Shown here one piece after another: positions 25,813 through 34,864 of a stretch of DNA of 40,220 nt (its first letter is position 1; every line of letters starts with the position of its first letter). The stretch is taken from the NCBI GenBank assembly GCA_026710085.1, contig JAPORT010000076.1, forward strand, positions 1 through 40,220, read 5' to 3'. The notes under the pieces were generated by a model. That model was not told the origin of the DNA. It did not search any database and saw nothing but the letters and a program-made list of their open reading frames with translations. The translations under genes were made by a program, and so were the position numbers. The stretch comes from Flavobacteriaceae bacterium (GTDB taxonomy: Bacteria; Bacteroidota; Bacteroidia; Flavobacteriales; Flavobacteriaceae).

Positions 25813-26817
25813 ATGGAAATCATTCTTGAGCGTTTATTGAATAATGAAACCTTAAGTTATCGCGAGGCCAAAAATGTTTTGGGATTCATCACTGAGAACA
25901 AATACAATGAAGCTCAAATCGCTAGTTTTTTAACCATCTATAGACAACGAGGAATAACCATTGAAGAGCTCAAAGGGTTTCGTGCCGCTTTATTGGAACG
26001 ATGTCATCAAATTGATTTGAGTGACTTTCACCCCATCGACTTGTGCGGTACCGGAGGTGATGGCAAAAACACGTTTAATATTTCTACTGCATCGGCATTT
26101 GTCGTCGCTGGTGCTGGTATTAAAGTGGCCAAGCACGGAAATTATGGCGTTTCCTCAAAATGTGGATCGAGTAATGTTTTGGAACATCTTGGGATTAAGT
26201 TTTCCAATCATCAGGATTTTCTAGAACGTTGTATTGAATCGGCAGGCATTTGTATTCTTCATGCCCCACTTTTTCATCCTGCGATGAAAAATGTTGCGGG
26301 AATTCGGAAAAATTTAGCGATTAAAACATTGTTTAATATTCTTGGGCCCCTTGTGAATCCATCCTCTCCAGAAAAGCAACTCACAGGTGTTTACAGTCTA
26401 GAAGTGGCCCGTTTGTATCAATATTTATTTCAAGAAGTTTTAGAGCATTACACAATCATCTATGACTTGGAAGCCTATGATGAGGTTTCATTAATCGGAT
26501 CGGCAAAGCTTCTGACGGAACGTGGCGAATTTTTAATCGATTCACACAATTTTAATGTCGGGCATGTTGTTCCATTAGAACTTTATGGCGGTAAAACGGT
26601 GAAGGATGCCGGTGATATCCTGATGGATATCTTAAAAGGAAAAGGAACTCGATCTCAAGAAAATGTTGTCTGTGCCAATGCAGGGCTAGCGATTTCTACG
26701 GCCTTGAGCACGACTTTTGAAGAAGGGTTCGAAAGAGCTAGAGAAGCTATCAAAAACAAACGAGCCTTTAAAACTTTTAAAACCCTCTATGATCTTTGTC
26801 AAAAATGGGTGTCCTAG
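25813..26817 (+). CDS. trpD: Anthranilate phosphoribosyltransferase
   Basis: The 334-residue enzyme joins anthranilate to PRPP. PRPP-binding GTGGDG lies at 79-84, KHGN at 107-110 and SSKCGSSNVLEHLG after it; NILGPLVNP and the late HNFNVGHVVPLELYGG complete the family pattern. I chose the ATG at 25813 (MEIILERLLN), four bases after the trpG stop. An upstream ATG at 25786 would overlap trpG by 23 bases and add residues not expected in the family. Confidence 0.96.
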   Translation: MEIILERLLNNETLSYREAKNVLGFITENKYNEAQIASFLTIYRQRGITIEELKGFRAALLERCHQIDLSDFHPIDLCGTGGDGKNTFNISTASAFVVAGAGIKVAKHGNYGVSSKCGSSNVLEHLGIKFSNHQDFLERCIESAGICILHAPLFHPAMKNVAGIRKNLAIKTLFNILGPLVNPSSPEKQLTGVYSLEVARLYQYLFQEVLEHYTIIYDLEAYDEVSLIGSAKLLTERGEFLIDSHNFNVGHVVPLELYGGKTVKDAGDILMDILKGKGTRSQENVVCANAGLAISTALSTTFEEGFERAREAIKNKRAFKTFKTLYDLCQKWVS

Positions 26818-27590
26818 ATGAAATAGTTCGGTCCAAAAGGCAAGCTGTCGCCTCTCAAAAGCAAGTTTTTCCTGAGACTTTGTTAAGAAAAGCGCCCTTT
26901 TATGGCCAATCTTCTTCAAGCCTTGTAACCTCCATCAAATCAAGTGCCCATGGCATCATTGCCGAATTTAAACGACGATCTCCATCCAAAGGAGATATTC
27001 ATATAGGGGCCAAAGTCCATGATGTGGTCTCTGGCTATACCAATGCGAGCGTCTCTGGAATTTCTGTCTTAACCGACACTCCATTTTTCGGTGGGTCCTT
27101 GGAAGATTTGGTTTTGGCTAGACATACTAGTCGTTTGCCGATCCTTCGTAAAGATTTTATCATTGATGCTTACCAAATACATGAGTCAAAAGCTTTTGGT
27201 GCTGATGTCATCTTATTGATTGCACGAATTCTGAATTCAAATCAAATCAAGGAGTTTTCTCTATTAGCACATTCCCTCGGTCTGGAAGTTTTACTCGAAA
27301 TTCATCAGCAAAAGGAATTAAATCATCTTGATTTATCGAATATCGATTTGATTGGTATCAACCATAGAAATCTGGAAACTTTTGATGTCCATATGCAACA
27401 CAGTCAACATATTGTCGAGACCATTCCCCATCATTTTACAAAAATTGCTGAGAGTGGCATTCGTTCGGTAGAAGAAATTAAAACTTTAAAGGCGTTGGGT
27501 TTTGATGGGGTTTTAATTGGTGAATACTTGATGCGTTCCAAAAACCCTGGTGAAAAAGCCAACCAATTAGTTCAAAATCTCTATTCATGA
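26805..27590 (+). CDS. trpC: Indole-3-glycerol phosphate synthase
   Basis: The 261-residue TIM barrel closes the indole ring from carboxyphenylaminodeoxyribulose phosphate. GVLDEIVRSKRQAVAS opens the protein, EFKRRSPSKG spans 54-63, then SVLTDTPFFGGSLEDL, PILRKDFIID, GINHRNLETF and AESGIRS. The ATG at 26805 overlaps trpD by 13 bases and gives the canonical N-terminus; an earlier TTG would add three residues. TrpC and TrpF are separate proteins here. Confidence 0.96.
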   Translation: MGVLDEIVRSKRQAVASQKQVFPETLLRKAPFYGQSSSSLVTSIKSSAHGIIAEFKRRSPSKGDIHIGAKVHDVVSGYTNASVSGISVLTDTPFFGGSLEDLVLARHTSRLPILRKDFIIDAYQIHESKAFGADVILLIARILNSNQIKEFSLLAHSLGLEVLLEIHQQKELNHLDLSNIDLIGINHRNLETFDVHMQHSQHIVETIPHHFTKIAESGIRSVEEIKTLKALGFDGVLIGEYLMRSKNPGEKANQLVQNLYS

Positions 27591-28204
27591 AACTCAAAGT
27601 ATGTGGGTTGACCCAGGGAGAGAATCTGAAGCAGATTGTCAATTTAAAACCAGATTACATCGGTTATATTTTTTTTGAAAAATCGCCAAGATTCCTAAAT
27701 CATCGACTACCAAGTTTTTCGACATCAACGAAAAAGACGGGCGTTTTTGTGAATGCTGCGATTGATTTTATAATCGAAAAAATTCAAACCTACCAATTAA
27801 ATGCCATTCAGTTACATGGTCATGAAACACTAGAGTTCTGTCGCCATTTAAAATCCCAATCTATAGAAATCATCAAAACGTTTGGCTTGGATTCCACCAT
27901 GGATTATGACATCATTGAGCCGTACCAAGATGTTTGTGATTATTTTCTTTTTGATACCAAAACCAAACAATATGGTGGAAGTGGCCAAACATTTGATTGG
28001 TCTTTACTAGATTCATATCCTTTTAAAAAGTCGTTTTTCATCAGTGGTGGGATTGATTCTAACCGACTCATTGAAATTAAAAATCTAAAAGATCAAAATG
28101 CTTATCTATACGGTGTGGATATCAACAGTCAATTTGAAATCAAACCGGGATTCAAAGATGTTCCAAAAATCGCTCAATTCAAAACTTTAATCGATGAACT
28201 ATAG
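27587..28204 (+). CDS. trpF: Phosphoribosylanthranilate isomerase
   Basis: The 205-residue TIM barrel carries out the Amadori rearrangement before TrpC. The catalytic Cys is in KVCGLTQGEN, followed by YIGYIFFEKSPRF, GVFVNAA, IQLHG, the catalytic Asp region LFDTKTKQYGGSGQTF and ISGGIDSNRL. It overlaps trpC by 4 bases and trpB by 11. Confidence 0.96.
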   Translation: MKLKVCGLTQGENLKQIVNLKPDYIGYIFFEKSPRFLNHRLPSFSTSTKKTGVFVNAAIDFIIEKIQTYQLNAIQLHGHETLEFCRHLKSQSIEIIKTFGLDSTMDYDIIEPYQDVCDYFLFDTKTKQYGGSGQTFDWSLLDSYPFKKSFFISGGIDSNRLIEIKNLKDQNAYLYGVDINSQFEIKPGFKDVPKIAQFKTLIDEL

Positions 28205-29375
28205 CGTAGATGCCGATGGTTACTATGGAGACTATGGAGGTGCGTTTATTCCTGAAATGCTCTTTCCGAATGTTGATGAACTAAAAACAAAATATCGAGA
28301 AATTATTGAACGTTCTGCGTTTCAAAAAGAATTTCATCATCTTCTGAAACATTATGTTGGCAGACCGACACCACTGTATCATGCCCGTCGATTATCTGAA
28401 AAAATAGGAGCTAACATCTATTTAAAAAGAGAAGATTTATGCCATACGGGGGCTCATAAAATCAATAATACCATCGGACAAATACTTTTGGCAAAACACA
28501 TGGGTAAAAGCCGAATCATAGCAGAAACTGGTGCTGGTCAACATGGTGTCGCAACCGCTGCAGTCTGTGCTTTAATGGGCATGGAATGCGTCGTCTTTAT
28601 GGGAGCCGTTGATATCAAACGTCAAGCGCCGAATGTGGCACGCATGAAAATGTTGGGTGCCCAAGTACAACCGGCTACTTGTGGTAGCCAAACCCTTAAG
28701 GATGCCACCAATGAAGCCATTAGAGATTGGATCAATCATCCACAAGAAACCCATTACATCATTGGTTCGGTCGTTGGACCACATCCCTATCCCGATATGG
28801 TATCTCTTTTTCAATCGGTCATTAGCCAAGAAGTCAAAAATCAATTGAAATCCATCGAAGGAAGAGAACAGCCTGATTATCTCATTGCTTGCGTTGGTGG
28901 AGGAAGCAATGCTGCCGGTCTTTTTTACCATTATTTAAATAATCTTGAGGTCGGCATTTATTGTGTTGAAGCAGCAGGACATGGCATCGAAACCGATCAA
29001 AGTGCAGCCACCACAAAACTTGGAAAACCAGGCATTATTCATGGTTGTAAAACGCTTCTGATGCAAAATACCGATGGGCAAATTCAAGAACCCCATTCTA
29101 TTTCTGCTGGATTAGATTATCCTGGTATTGGTCCTCTTTTTGCTCACCTCAGCGATACTCAAAGAGCAACGTTTCGAGCCGTCAAAGATCAAGATGCCAT
29201 GCGCTGGGGATTGGAACTCTCTAAATTAGAGGGGATTATTCCAGCCATCGAAACAGCGCATGCACTAGCTCTATTAGAAACCGAAACTTTTAAAACCGAT
29301 GATGTAATCGTTTTGGGTTGTTCGGGAAGAGGCGATAAAGATTTGGAAACCTATATCAACTATTTTGGATTATAA
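28194..29375 (+). CDS. trpB: Tryptophan synthase beta subunit
   Basis: The 393-residue PLP enzyme condenses indole with serine. The opening is GYYGDYGGAFIPEML. The PLP Lys89 is in HTGAHKINN, ETGAGQHG spans 111-118, and the phosphate-binding CVGGGSNAAG and C-terminal LGCSGRGDKD are present. This is the normal TrpB1 type that pairs with the adjacent TrpA. It overlaps trpF by 11 bases and trpA by 1. Confidence 0.98.
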   Translation: MNYSVDADGYYGDYGGAFIPEMLFPNVDELKTKYREIIERSAFQKEFHHLLKHYVGRPTPLYHARRLSEKIGANIYLKREDLCHTGAHKINNTIGQILLAKHMGKSRIIAETGAGQHGVATAAVCALMGMECVVFMGAVDIKRQAPNVARMKMLGAQVQPATCGSQTLKDATNEAIRDWINHPQETHYIIGSVVGPHPYPDMVSLFQSVISQEVKNQLKSIEGREQPDYLIACVGGGSNAAGLFYHYLNNLEVGIYCVEAAGHGIETDQSAATTKLGKPGIIHGCKTLLMQNTDGQIQEPHSISAGLDYPGIGPLFAHLSDTQRATFRAVKDQDAMRWGLELSKLEGIIPAIETAHALALLETETFKTDDVIVLGCSGRGDKDLETYINYFGL

Positions 29376-30142
29376 TGAACAGGCTTGATACGTTATTTGA
29401 AACCGATAAAAAAATACTATCCATTTATTTTACTGCGGGATATCCGAAATTAGAGGATACCGTTCCGATCCTAACAGAACTTCAAGACGCTGGCGTTGAT
29501 TTAATAGAAATAGGACTACCCTTTTCGGATCCGCTAGCCGATGGACCAACCATTCAGTATAGTTCAACCCAAGCGCTTCAAAATGGGATGCAGTCTAATG
29601 TTTTATTCGAACAACTGAAAAACATCCGAGACAACATTCACATTCCATTAATCATCATGGGGTATTTTAATCCTATTTTACAATATGGCGTTGATCATTT
29701 TTGTCATCAATGCCAACAAGTCGATATCGATGGGCTCATTATTCCTGATCTTCCTTTTGATGTTTATGGTCAATCATATGAATCAATATTTAAAAAGCAT
29801 GCATTAAAAAACATCTTTTTAATCACACCACAAACACCAGCTGAGCGTGTTCAAATGATTGATGAAAAATCCAATAGTTTTTTATACATGGTGAGTTCCG
29901 CAAGCGTCACTGGTGCCAAAAATAAATTTGATGAAAAAGCGATTTCTTATTTTAAGAAAATCAATGAATTACAATTAAAGTCTCCCAAACTCATTGGTTT
30001 TGGAATTAGTCATCATACAACGTATGAGTTGGCATCGAAATATGCCGAAGGAGTTATTATCGGATCCGCTTTTATTGATTTTTTGAAAAAAAACAGAATC
30101 CAAGATATCAGCCAATTCATCAAATTGATAAGATCAAATTGA
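29375..30142 (+). CDS. trpA: Tryptophan synthase alpha subunit
   Basis: The 255-residue TIM barrel cleaves indole-3-glycerol phosphate to indole, which is channelled to TrpB. Catalytic Glu45 (IEIGLPFSDP) and Asp56 (LADGPTIQ) are in place, followed by IIMGYFNP, GLIIPDLPFD, TPQTPAERV, YMVSSASVTGAK and GFGISHH. It is the last gene of the operon. No strong terminator follows within the next 100 bases. Confidence 0.97.
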   Translation: MNRLDTLFETDKKILSIYFTAGYPKLEDTVPILTELQDAGVDLIEIGLPFSDPLADGPTIQYSSTQALQNGMQSNVLFEQLKNIRDNIHIPLIIMGYFNPILQYGVDHFCHQCQQVDIDGLIIPDLPFDVYGQSYESIFKKHALKNIFLITPQTPAERVQMIDEKSNSFLYMVSSASVTGAKNKFDEKAISYFKKINELQLKSPKLIGFGISHHTTYELASKYAEGVIIGSAFIDFLKKNRIQDISQFIKLIRSN

Positions 30143-30381
30143 TAATCCTCTTCCATGATTTTTGTTAATCGATGAAGTGAGTGTTTTTTGTCTTTGAATT
30201 TAACAAATGGTAATGTTTACGCATTGCACCTCTTTACGATTACAGTGAAAGGATTCAAAAGCAAGCATTGTCTGTTGTTTATATAAGGCGCACAACCCCA
30301 TTGTGGAGATTTGAACCTCTTTCCACACGCATCAAGATAGAATATGTTTTTTATTTTCGATCAGTTGTACTAAACCTTTCT

Positions 30382-31067
30382 TTACTCTACCTTTTGCTTT
30401 CTATCTTCTGTAATAAACGTATCAACTTTATCTATCCAACGTTTAATAGCATCTTCCACTGTAGGGAATCCATGCATGGGTATCACTTCTTCTTGCACAA
30501 GCTCGAATTCCCTTAGACGATATGGATTAAATGGTTTGGGTTTTCTATAAAAGACTCCCCAACTACGAAGTCTTTTTTGATATCTAGTTTTTGCTTTCCA
30601 TAATTCCATAATAGAAATCTTTTCCGTGATTAAGTCCAAATCATAAGCGTCTCGGTATTTAGCTCGATCATGCTAATCCCTACGTCTTTTAATGATAATA
30701 GAGGAATACGATGCTCTTTAGTATAGTCAAGCTTATAAATTCTTGAAGAGCCTGTAACTAAATCAACTTTTACGGCCTTTCCATTTTCTTTAATAAAATA
30801 TTGAACAAACGATGGTCTTTTCAACTTATCTCTTACTACATTTTCATCAATTAATCTTGCACCATAAACCTTATGGAAGGAATCCCTCATTCTTAATAAT
30901 TTCTCATTATTTGCTACTTCACTTATAAATAAATCAATATCAATCGAAATCCGATGGTTGAATCTTAATGCAAGGTTTGTCCCTCCTACTAAAAACTAGT
31001 TTTTAAGTTCTGGGATTTTTTGAGTATCCAATAAAACTCGGTAAAGTTCATCACTGATAGCTTTCAT
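30382..31067 (-). pseudogene. Decayed AbiEii-type nucleotidyltransferase toxin
   Basis: Read from the ATG at 31067, the frame gives MKAISDELYRVLLDTQ, then an amber stop (30998-30996), then FLVGGTNLALRFNHR and the nucleotidyltransferase core SIDIDLFI, then ARLIDENVVRDKLKRPS. Near 30663 a one-base frameshift follows LLSLKDVGISMIE, and the other frame resumes with KYRDAYDLDLITEKISIMEL and runs to the end. The GG(S/T) and DxD motifs identify the AbiEii/MenT-like family. Two independent lesions show a dead gene. It overlaps the upstream gene by 4 bases (ATGA), as toxin and antitoxin pairs do. Confidence 0.8.
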
Positions 31068-31426
31068 TTCTCCCACCAATGATAACTTTCGAAGTTTTTT
31101 AGATCGTATTTTTTAGCAAATAATTGATAGACCAATGGATCTGTCACTTCTCGCGTCCTTCTCAAAGTTGACTCAATGTCTTTAATTGAATAATACATTT
31201 CTATGAAATCGACATTTTTTTGAGCATATTTTCGTTGCACTTTTTCATCAAGAGAATCTTCGTCAATTGGAATGCTATATGCCATAGTCATTCTTGGAAT
31301 GATTAAACTTTTGTTGAATTCCCAATGAAGCCAATAGACATCAGTATCCCAAAAACAACAAGGAAATGGAGCAAAAACCTTCGCAGGATGTGGATTTTGG
31401 TTTTTAATTTCTTCTAAACGTAACAA
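31064..31426 (-). CDS. DUF6922-like partner protein of the decayed toxin
   Basis: The 120-residue protein carries PFPCCFWDTDVYWLHWEFNKSL and then IIPRMTM, matching the FWD...W...II-R pattern of the small DUF6922 proteins that sit upstream of nucleotidyltransferase toxins in Bacteroidota. The start is uncertain: the frame opens with TTG at 31426 and stays open further upstream without a good ATG, so the N-terminus may itself be damaged. With its partner dead, it may be a relic or an orphan antitoxin. Confidence 0.5.
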   Translation of the reverse strand: MLRLEEIKNQNPHPAKVFAPFPCCFWDTDVYWLHWEFNKSLIIPRMTMAYSIPIDEDSLDEKVQRKYAQKNVDFIEMYYSIKDIESTLRRTREVTDPLVYQLFAKKYDLKNFESYHWWEK

Positions 31427-31710
31427 CTCCCTTTTATATACTTCCCTTTTTTCAACTTTTGATTTTCCATGTTTTTTAACCTTCCATTTTATGTCTTATA
31501 AGATTCTATCTTCTGAGTAGTGCAATCGCTTTTGATTCCCATTGTATGGGAATCCAGCATCTAATCCAAGAGGTTGAAACATCCTAAAATTTATCAAAAG
31601 CGTCTCGATTTACAAAAAACGAGGGATTTTATAGTTATTTATTAATCTTTTTATACGATAAGTTTAACTATCTTGAGTAACATAAAACTACATAGTCGAT
31701 TGTTTGACTA

Positions 31711-31720
31711 GGAGGATTTA
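31711..31720 (+). repeat. Variant copy of the cassette junction word, next to the invertase
   Basis: GGAGGATTTA differs from the four cassette words (GGAGGATTTT) by the last base. It abuts the invertase stop and does not begin a specificity segment, so it may be chance or an outer crossover site. Confidence 0.3.
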
Positions 31721-32335
31721 TTAGGGACAATTCATTTTTTTTAGTCCTCTTTCTTTGACGAATTTTGAAACGGTCAATCTATGAACATTCAAAATTCTTG
31801 ATATCGCGCTGTATGAAACTCTTTTATCTAGCAGTTCTTTAATTTGTTTCTCCTTTCCTGTTAGTTTCGTTTTTGATGATTTACTACCTTTTGGTCTTCC
31901 AAGAATGACCCCTTCTGCTTTTTTTCGAGCTAATGCTTCTTTTGTTCTTTGTGAAATGAGATTTCTTTCAATTTCTGCTGAAAGTCCAAATGCAAATGCT
32001 AAAACTTTTGAATTGATATCATTTCCTAATCGATAATTGTCTTTGATTGTCCATAACTGAACTTCATTTTTCATACATTGGTTAAGTACGCCCATAATCA
32101 TCAAAAGATTTCTTCCTAATCGAGAGAGTTCAGTGCAAACCAATATATCATCTTTTTTTAATCTTTTAAGAAGTCTACCAAGTTTACGGTCTTCTATATT
32201 TTTTGACCCTGAAATAGTTTCTTTTATCCATCTGTCCACAACTAAAGTTTCTTCTTGACAAAACCTGTTGATTTCAAATCTTTGATTTTCAACAGTTTGT
32301 TTATCTGTGCTAACTCTTATGTAACCATAAACCAT
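31721..32335 (-). CDS. Serine site-specific invertase, Mpi-like
   Basis: The 204-residue resolvase/invertase has the catalytic Ser9 in YGYIRVSTDKQTVENQR, the conserved ELSRLGRN, the long helix with AFAFGLSAEIERNLISQRT, and a C-terminal helix-turn-helix (YSAISRILNVHRLTVSKF). The sequence strongly resembles Mpi, the master invertase of Bacteroides fragilis that flips many promoters. Here it sits 165 bases from silent specificity cassettes of a type IIG enzyme, so I infer that it rearranges them. A GGAGGATTTA word lies directly after its stop codon. Confidence 0.93.
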   Translation of the reverse strand: MVYGYIRVSTDKQTVENQRFEINRFCQEETLVVDRWIKETISGSKNIEDRKLGRLLKRLKKDDILVCTELSRLGRNLLMIMGVLNQCMKNEVQLWTIKDNYRLGNDINSKVLAFAFGLSAEIERNLISQRTKEALARKKAEGVILGRPKGSKSSKTKLTGKEKQIKELLDKRVSYSAISRILNVHRLTVSKFVKERGLKKMNCP

Positions 32336-32499
32336 TTTATTACTTTTTTGTTATTTCAAGATATGTAAAATTAGATTCTACAAAAGTCATCTCCTATTTG
32401 GATTGAAATTACTAAGTCGATTTCGCATGATTTTTCAAAGACATTGTTATTGTTCAATTATAGAAACTAGAATCGTCTTAAACTGACACTTTTAATTGA

Positions 32500-33153
32500 C
32501 CCATTTTACGTGGCAAAGACATCAGAAAGTATGGGTACAAGTTTGCTGATAAATACCTAATCAATACTCATAATGGAGTCAAATCTTTAGGCATTAAACC
32601 TATAGATATAACAGATTATCCAATTGTAAAAGAACATTTAGATCAGTATTTTGATGCTTTAGTTAGGAGACAAGATCAAGGAGAAACACCATATAATTTG
32701 AGGAATTGTTCATATATGGAGGATTTTGATAGACTAAAAATAGTCTATCCCAACATGACTACATTTTCACCATTTTATTTGGATTACAATTTATTTTTAA
32801 CAAATCAAAAATGCTTCATAATAGTAGGGGAACGACTTGGATATTTAACAGCTTTTCTAAACTCATCTATCTTCAGAGTTTGCTTTAATTCTAATTTTCC
32901 AGTCTTAGGAAATGGACTAGAATTAAGCAAAGTATTCTTTGAGAAAATCCCAATTTTAAAAATCAATCAAAGTTTAGATTCAAACCTAACTAAAACGGTT
33001 AAAGAACTTCAAGAACTAAGTATTGACTCCCAAAAAAGACAAAGACTTATTTATGAAATTGAAAGCCAATTATATGGTGTTTATAATTTAAACCAGAATG
33101 AAAAAAAAATTTTAGAAGCGCTAGACAATAAGAATAAACATGTGGGGCAATAA
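32500..33153 (+). pseudogene. Silent type IIG specificity cassette (whole TRD), inverted
   Basis: From about 32500 the frame reads PILRGKDIRKYGYKFADKYL, then DYPIVKEHL, the mid-motif YMEDFDRLKIVYP, GYLTAFLNSS and an end at HVGQ. This is the C-terminal target-recognition region of TaqI/Eco57I-like type IIG enzymes, without the methyltransferase part. A TGA lies in frame directly before PILRG and no promoter or start is apparent, so it is silent. It is on the opposite strand to the main gene, the orientation needed for exchange by inversion. Its frame at GAG-GAT-TTT (EDF) equals that of the other copies. Confidence 0.8.
32718..32727 (+). repeat. Junction word GGAGGATTTT in the inverted cassette
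   Basis: The word encodes the Glu-Asp-Phe of the conserved WEDFDRPKI motif. The flanks are TATAT before and GATAGACT after, and the codon phase is identical to the copy in the main gene's specificity region. Confidence 0.6.
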
Positions 33154-33218
33154 TTCTTTTTAAAACAATGAATTTTTATCCAATTAGTGCTGCGCTAAAT
33201 GGTTGATCATGACCTTAA

Positions 33219-33638
33219 TTATTCTATTCTTTTGAGAAAATTAATTTCATCAGAATTTAAACAGTACTCATTGTAAAATAAGTTATCCATTTTCAACATC
33301 AATGCCAGATTTTGATTAACATCTTTCTTACACAATTGATTTGTGAGTTTTTCAATTTTGCCTTTTGATTTATAAAGTTTTGGATTAACAACCAAAATCT
33401 TTTCAATTGTATAATTGTACCAACGATAACCTCCTCCTAGATTGCAGCCAATTGACTTAAAATAAAATGAAGCAACTTTTGAGTTCAGAAATCCTAGCAA
33501 AAAAATTAAATTTTTTCCTGTCAAAAAACTAGCTGGAGCAATTAAATGGCTTTTTCCATTATCGTAGCCAAAATTTAAATTTAAACCAAGTCCAGCCCAT
33601 ATTATTTTTGGTCTAAAAAAATCCTCCGAAAAAATTTT
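33219..33638 (-). pseudogene. Silent half-specificity cassette (C-terminal half only)
   Basis: The minus-strand frame opens after a TGA and immediately reads KIFSEDFFRPKIIWAGLG, then GKSHLIAPASF, LIFLLGFLNSKVASFYF, GGGYRWYNYTIEKI and ends at NFLKRIE. This is the second half of a TaqI/Eco57I-type target-recognition domain beginning at the EDF motif. Homology to the first half is absent. It has no start codon or promoter of its own and would only be expressed after recombination at EDF. It converges with the inverted whole cassette, 65 bases apart. Confidence 0.75.
33618..33627 (-). repeat. Junction word GGAGGATTTT in silent cassette 2
   Basis: The word lies four codons after the start of the open stretch, in the same phase as the other copies (GAG GAT TTT). 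It is followed by TTTAGACCA, similar to GATAGACC in the main copy. Confidence 0.6.
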
Positions 33639-34066
33639 TCAACAAACCCAAAACAAATCGCCAAATACTTATAGCAAGGTAAATCTTATATGGACATTCG
33701 GTATCGCATACTGGTCGTATCGGTGAGTTTGATTGCCAAAATAAAACAAGTGATGAAAGAACAAGGCTGGTGGTATATCGACGTTCGGATGAAACCCATG
33801 TCAAAAAATAAATCAGTCTTACTCCATTAAAATGAAAGACTGGATGCCTCAAAAAAATATCCAACGCTTTAAATCCATATCATCCAAGGTCATTGGCCTC
33901 CGACCAATGCGTTGGTGTTGTTGCATCTTTAGATTTTTGGTGGCATTAGACATCGTAGTTTTGTGTTTCTATCCATTCCGTGGCTTTTCATTTGATAATC
34001 CTCAATAAAATAAAGAGTGTATTTTAATGCATTATTTGTAAATTTGTATGAAAATATACTGCTACT
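33639..34066. other. Degenerate stretch between cassette and AbiE genes
   Basis: These 428 bases hold no gene I recognise. A plus-strand frame of 58 codons (33832-34008) and another with KEQGWWYIDVRMKP look like coding debris. The last part, near 34010-34066, should hold the abiE promoter. The stretch separates the silent cassette from the AbiE pair and may mark an insertion boundary. Confidence 0.4.
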
Positions 34067-34864
34067 ATGAAATTACATGAGGTTTTGGAACAACATCCTC
34101 AAGATGTCATCTTTACTTCCAAGTATCTAAAGCAACGAGGAATTTCCAGCACATTATGTCAGCGATACCAACAAAGCGGACATTTAAAATCTTTAGGTTA
34201 TGGGGCATGGTGTCTAGCTGATCAAGAACCAACGCTATTTCATGCTTTGTCATGTCTTCAACAACAAGAACAGAAACCGATTCATATTGGGGGATTAACG
34301 GCTTTGATATTGCACCGACAAACACATTATGTGTATCCTGATATCACCAATCCATGGTATGTGATGCCGACCGCAACCCATCTTCCTTTTTGGTTTGAAA
34401 AACATCTTTGGGGTGTTTGGCCTCAAAAACAACAAACCAATTTTCTTCCCTATGATATCGGATTGATTTCTTGGGAGCCAAAAAAGCAACCGAAGGTCAT
34501 CATATCATCCATTGAACGGGCGACTTTAGAATGTTTACATGGCGCACCACGAAAAATTTCTTTAGCAGAATGTTATCAAAATTTAGAATGTTTGTGTTTT
34601 GATGATTCGATTCATATCGATTTGATGCAAACCTTATTGGAACAATGCCAATCCCATAAAGTCAAAAAACTATTTTTAAGTTTTGCGGAACATAATGAAG
34701 TCGAATGGTTTGATGATTTAAATCTTTCGAATATTTCATTAGGTCAAGGGATTCATGTTGCTAGCCCTTTTGAAGGGGGGCAACTATGTCAAAAATACAA
34801 AGTGATGATTCCGCAAAGTGTTTTAGCATTGGACGATTATCAACAAGCTTACCAAATGGATTAA
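34067..34864 (+). CDS. abiEi: AbiEi-family antitoxin / transcriptional regulator
   Basis: The 265-residue protein starts with a winged helix (DVIFTSKYLKQRGIS, RYQQSGHLKSLGYGAWC), followed by the AbiEi domain with HIGGLTALILHRQTHYV and IERATLECLHGAP, and ends QKYKVMIPQSVLALDDY. AbiEi represses its own operon and counteracts the AbiEii toxin without direct binding (type IV toxin-antitoxin). The AbiEii gene follows at once. The pair lies inside the predicted invertible segment of the type IIG shufflon. Confidence 0.88.
   Translation: MKLHEVLEQHPQDVIFTSKYLKQRGISSTLCQRYQQSGHLKSLGYGAWCLADQEPTLFHALSCLQQQEQKPIHIGGLTALILHRQTHYVYPDITNPWYVMPTATHLPFWFEKHLWGVWPQKQQTNFLPYDIGLISWEPKKQPKVIISSIERATLECLHGAPRKISLAECYQNLECLCFDDSIHIDLMQTLLEQCQSHKVKKLFLSFAEHNEVEWFDDLNLSNISLGQGIHVASPFEGGQLCQKYKVMIPQSVLALDDYQQAYQMD

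Noticed and set aside
30302-30327. TGTGGA/TCCACA hairpin as trp terminator or tRNA remnant (it contains GAACC-like T-loop bases)
   Set aside because: The loop is 14 bases, no T-run follows closely, it is 160 bases from trpA, and the T-stem does not pair.
23466-30343. Shared word ATCAAGATAGAAT upstream of trpE and downstream of trpA, as repeats flanking the operon
   Set aside because: Matches of about 13 bases are expected by chance in an AT-rich window of this size, and the flanks do not agree.
33613-33864. Minus-strand frame of 83 codons upstream of silent cassette 2
   Set aside because: It overlaps the cassette's EDF region in a wrong frame and shows no recognisable domain.
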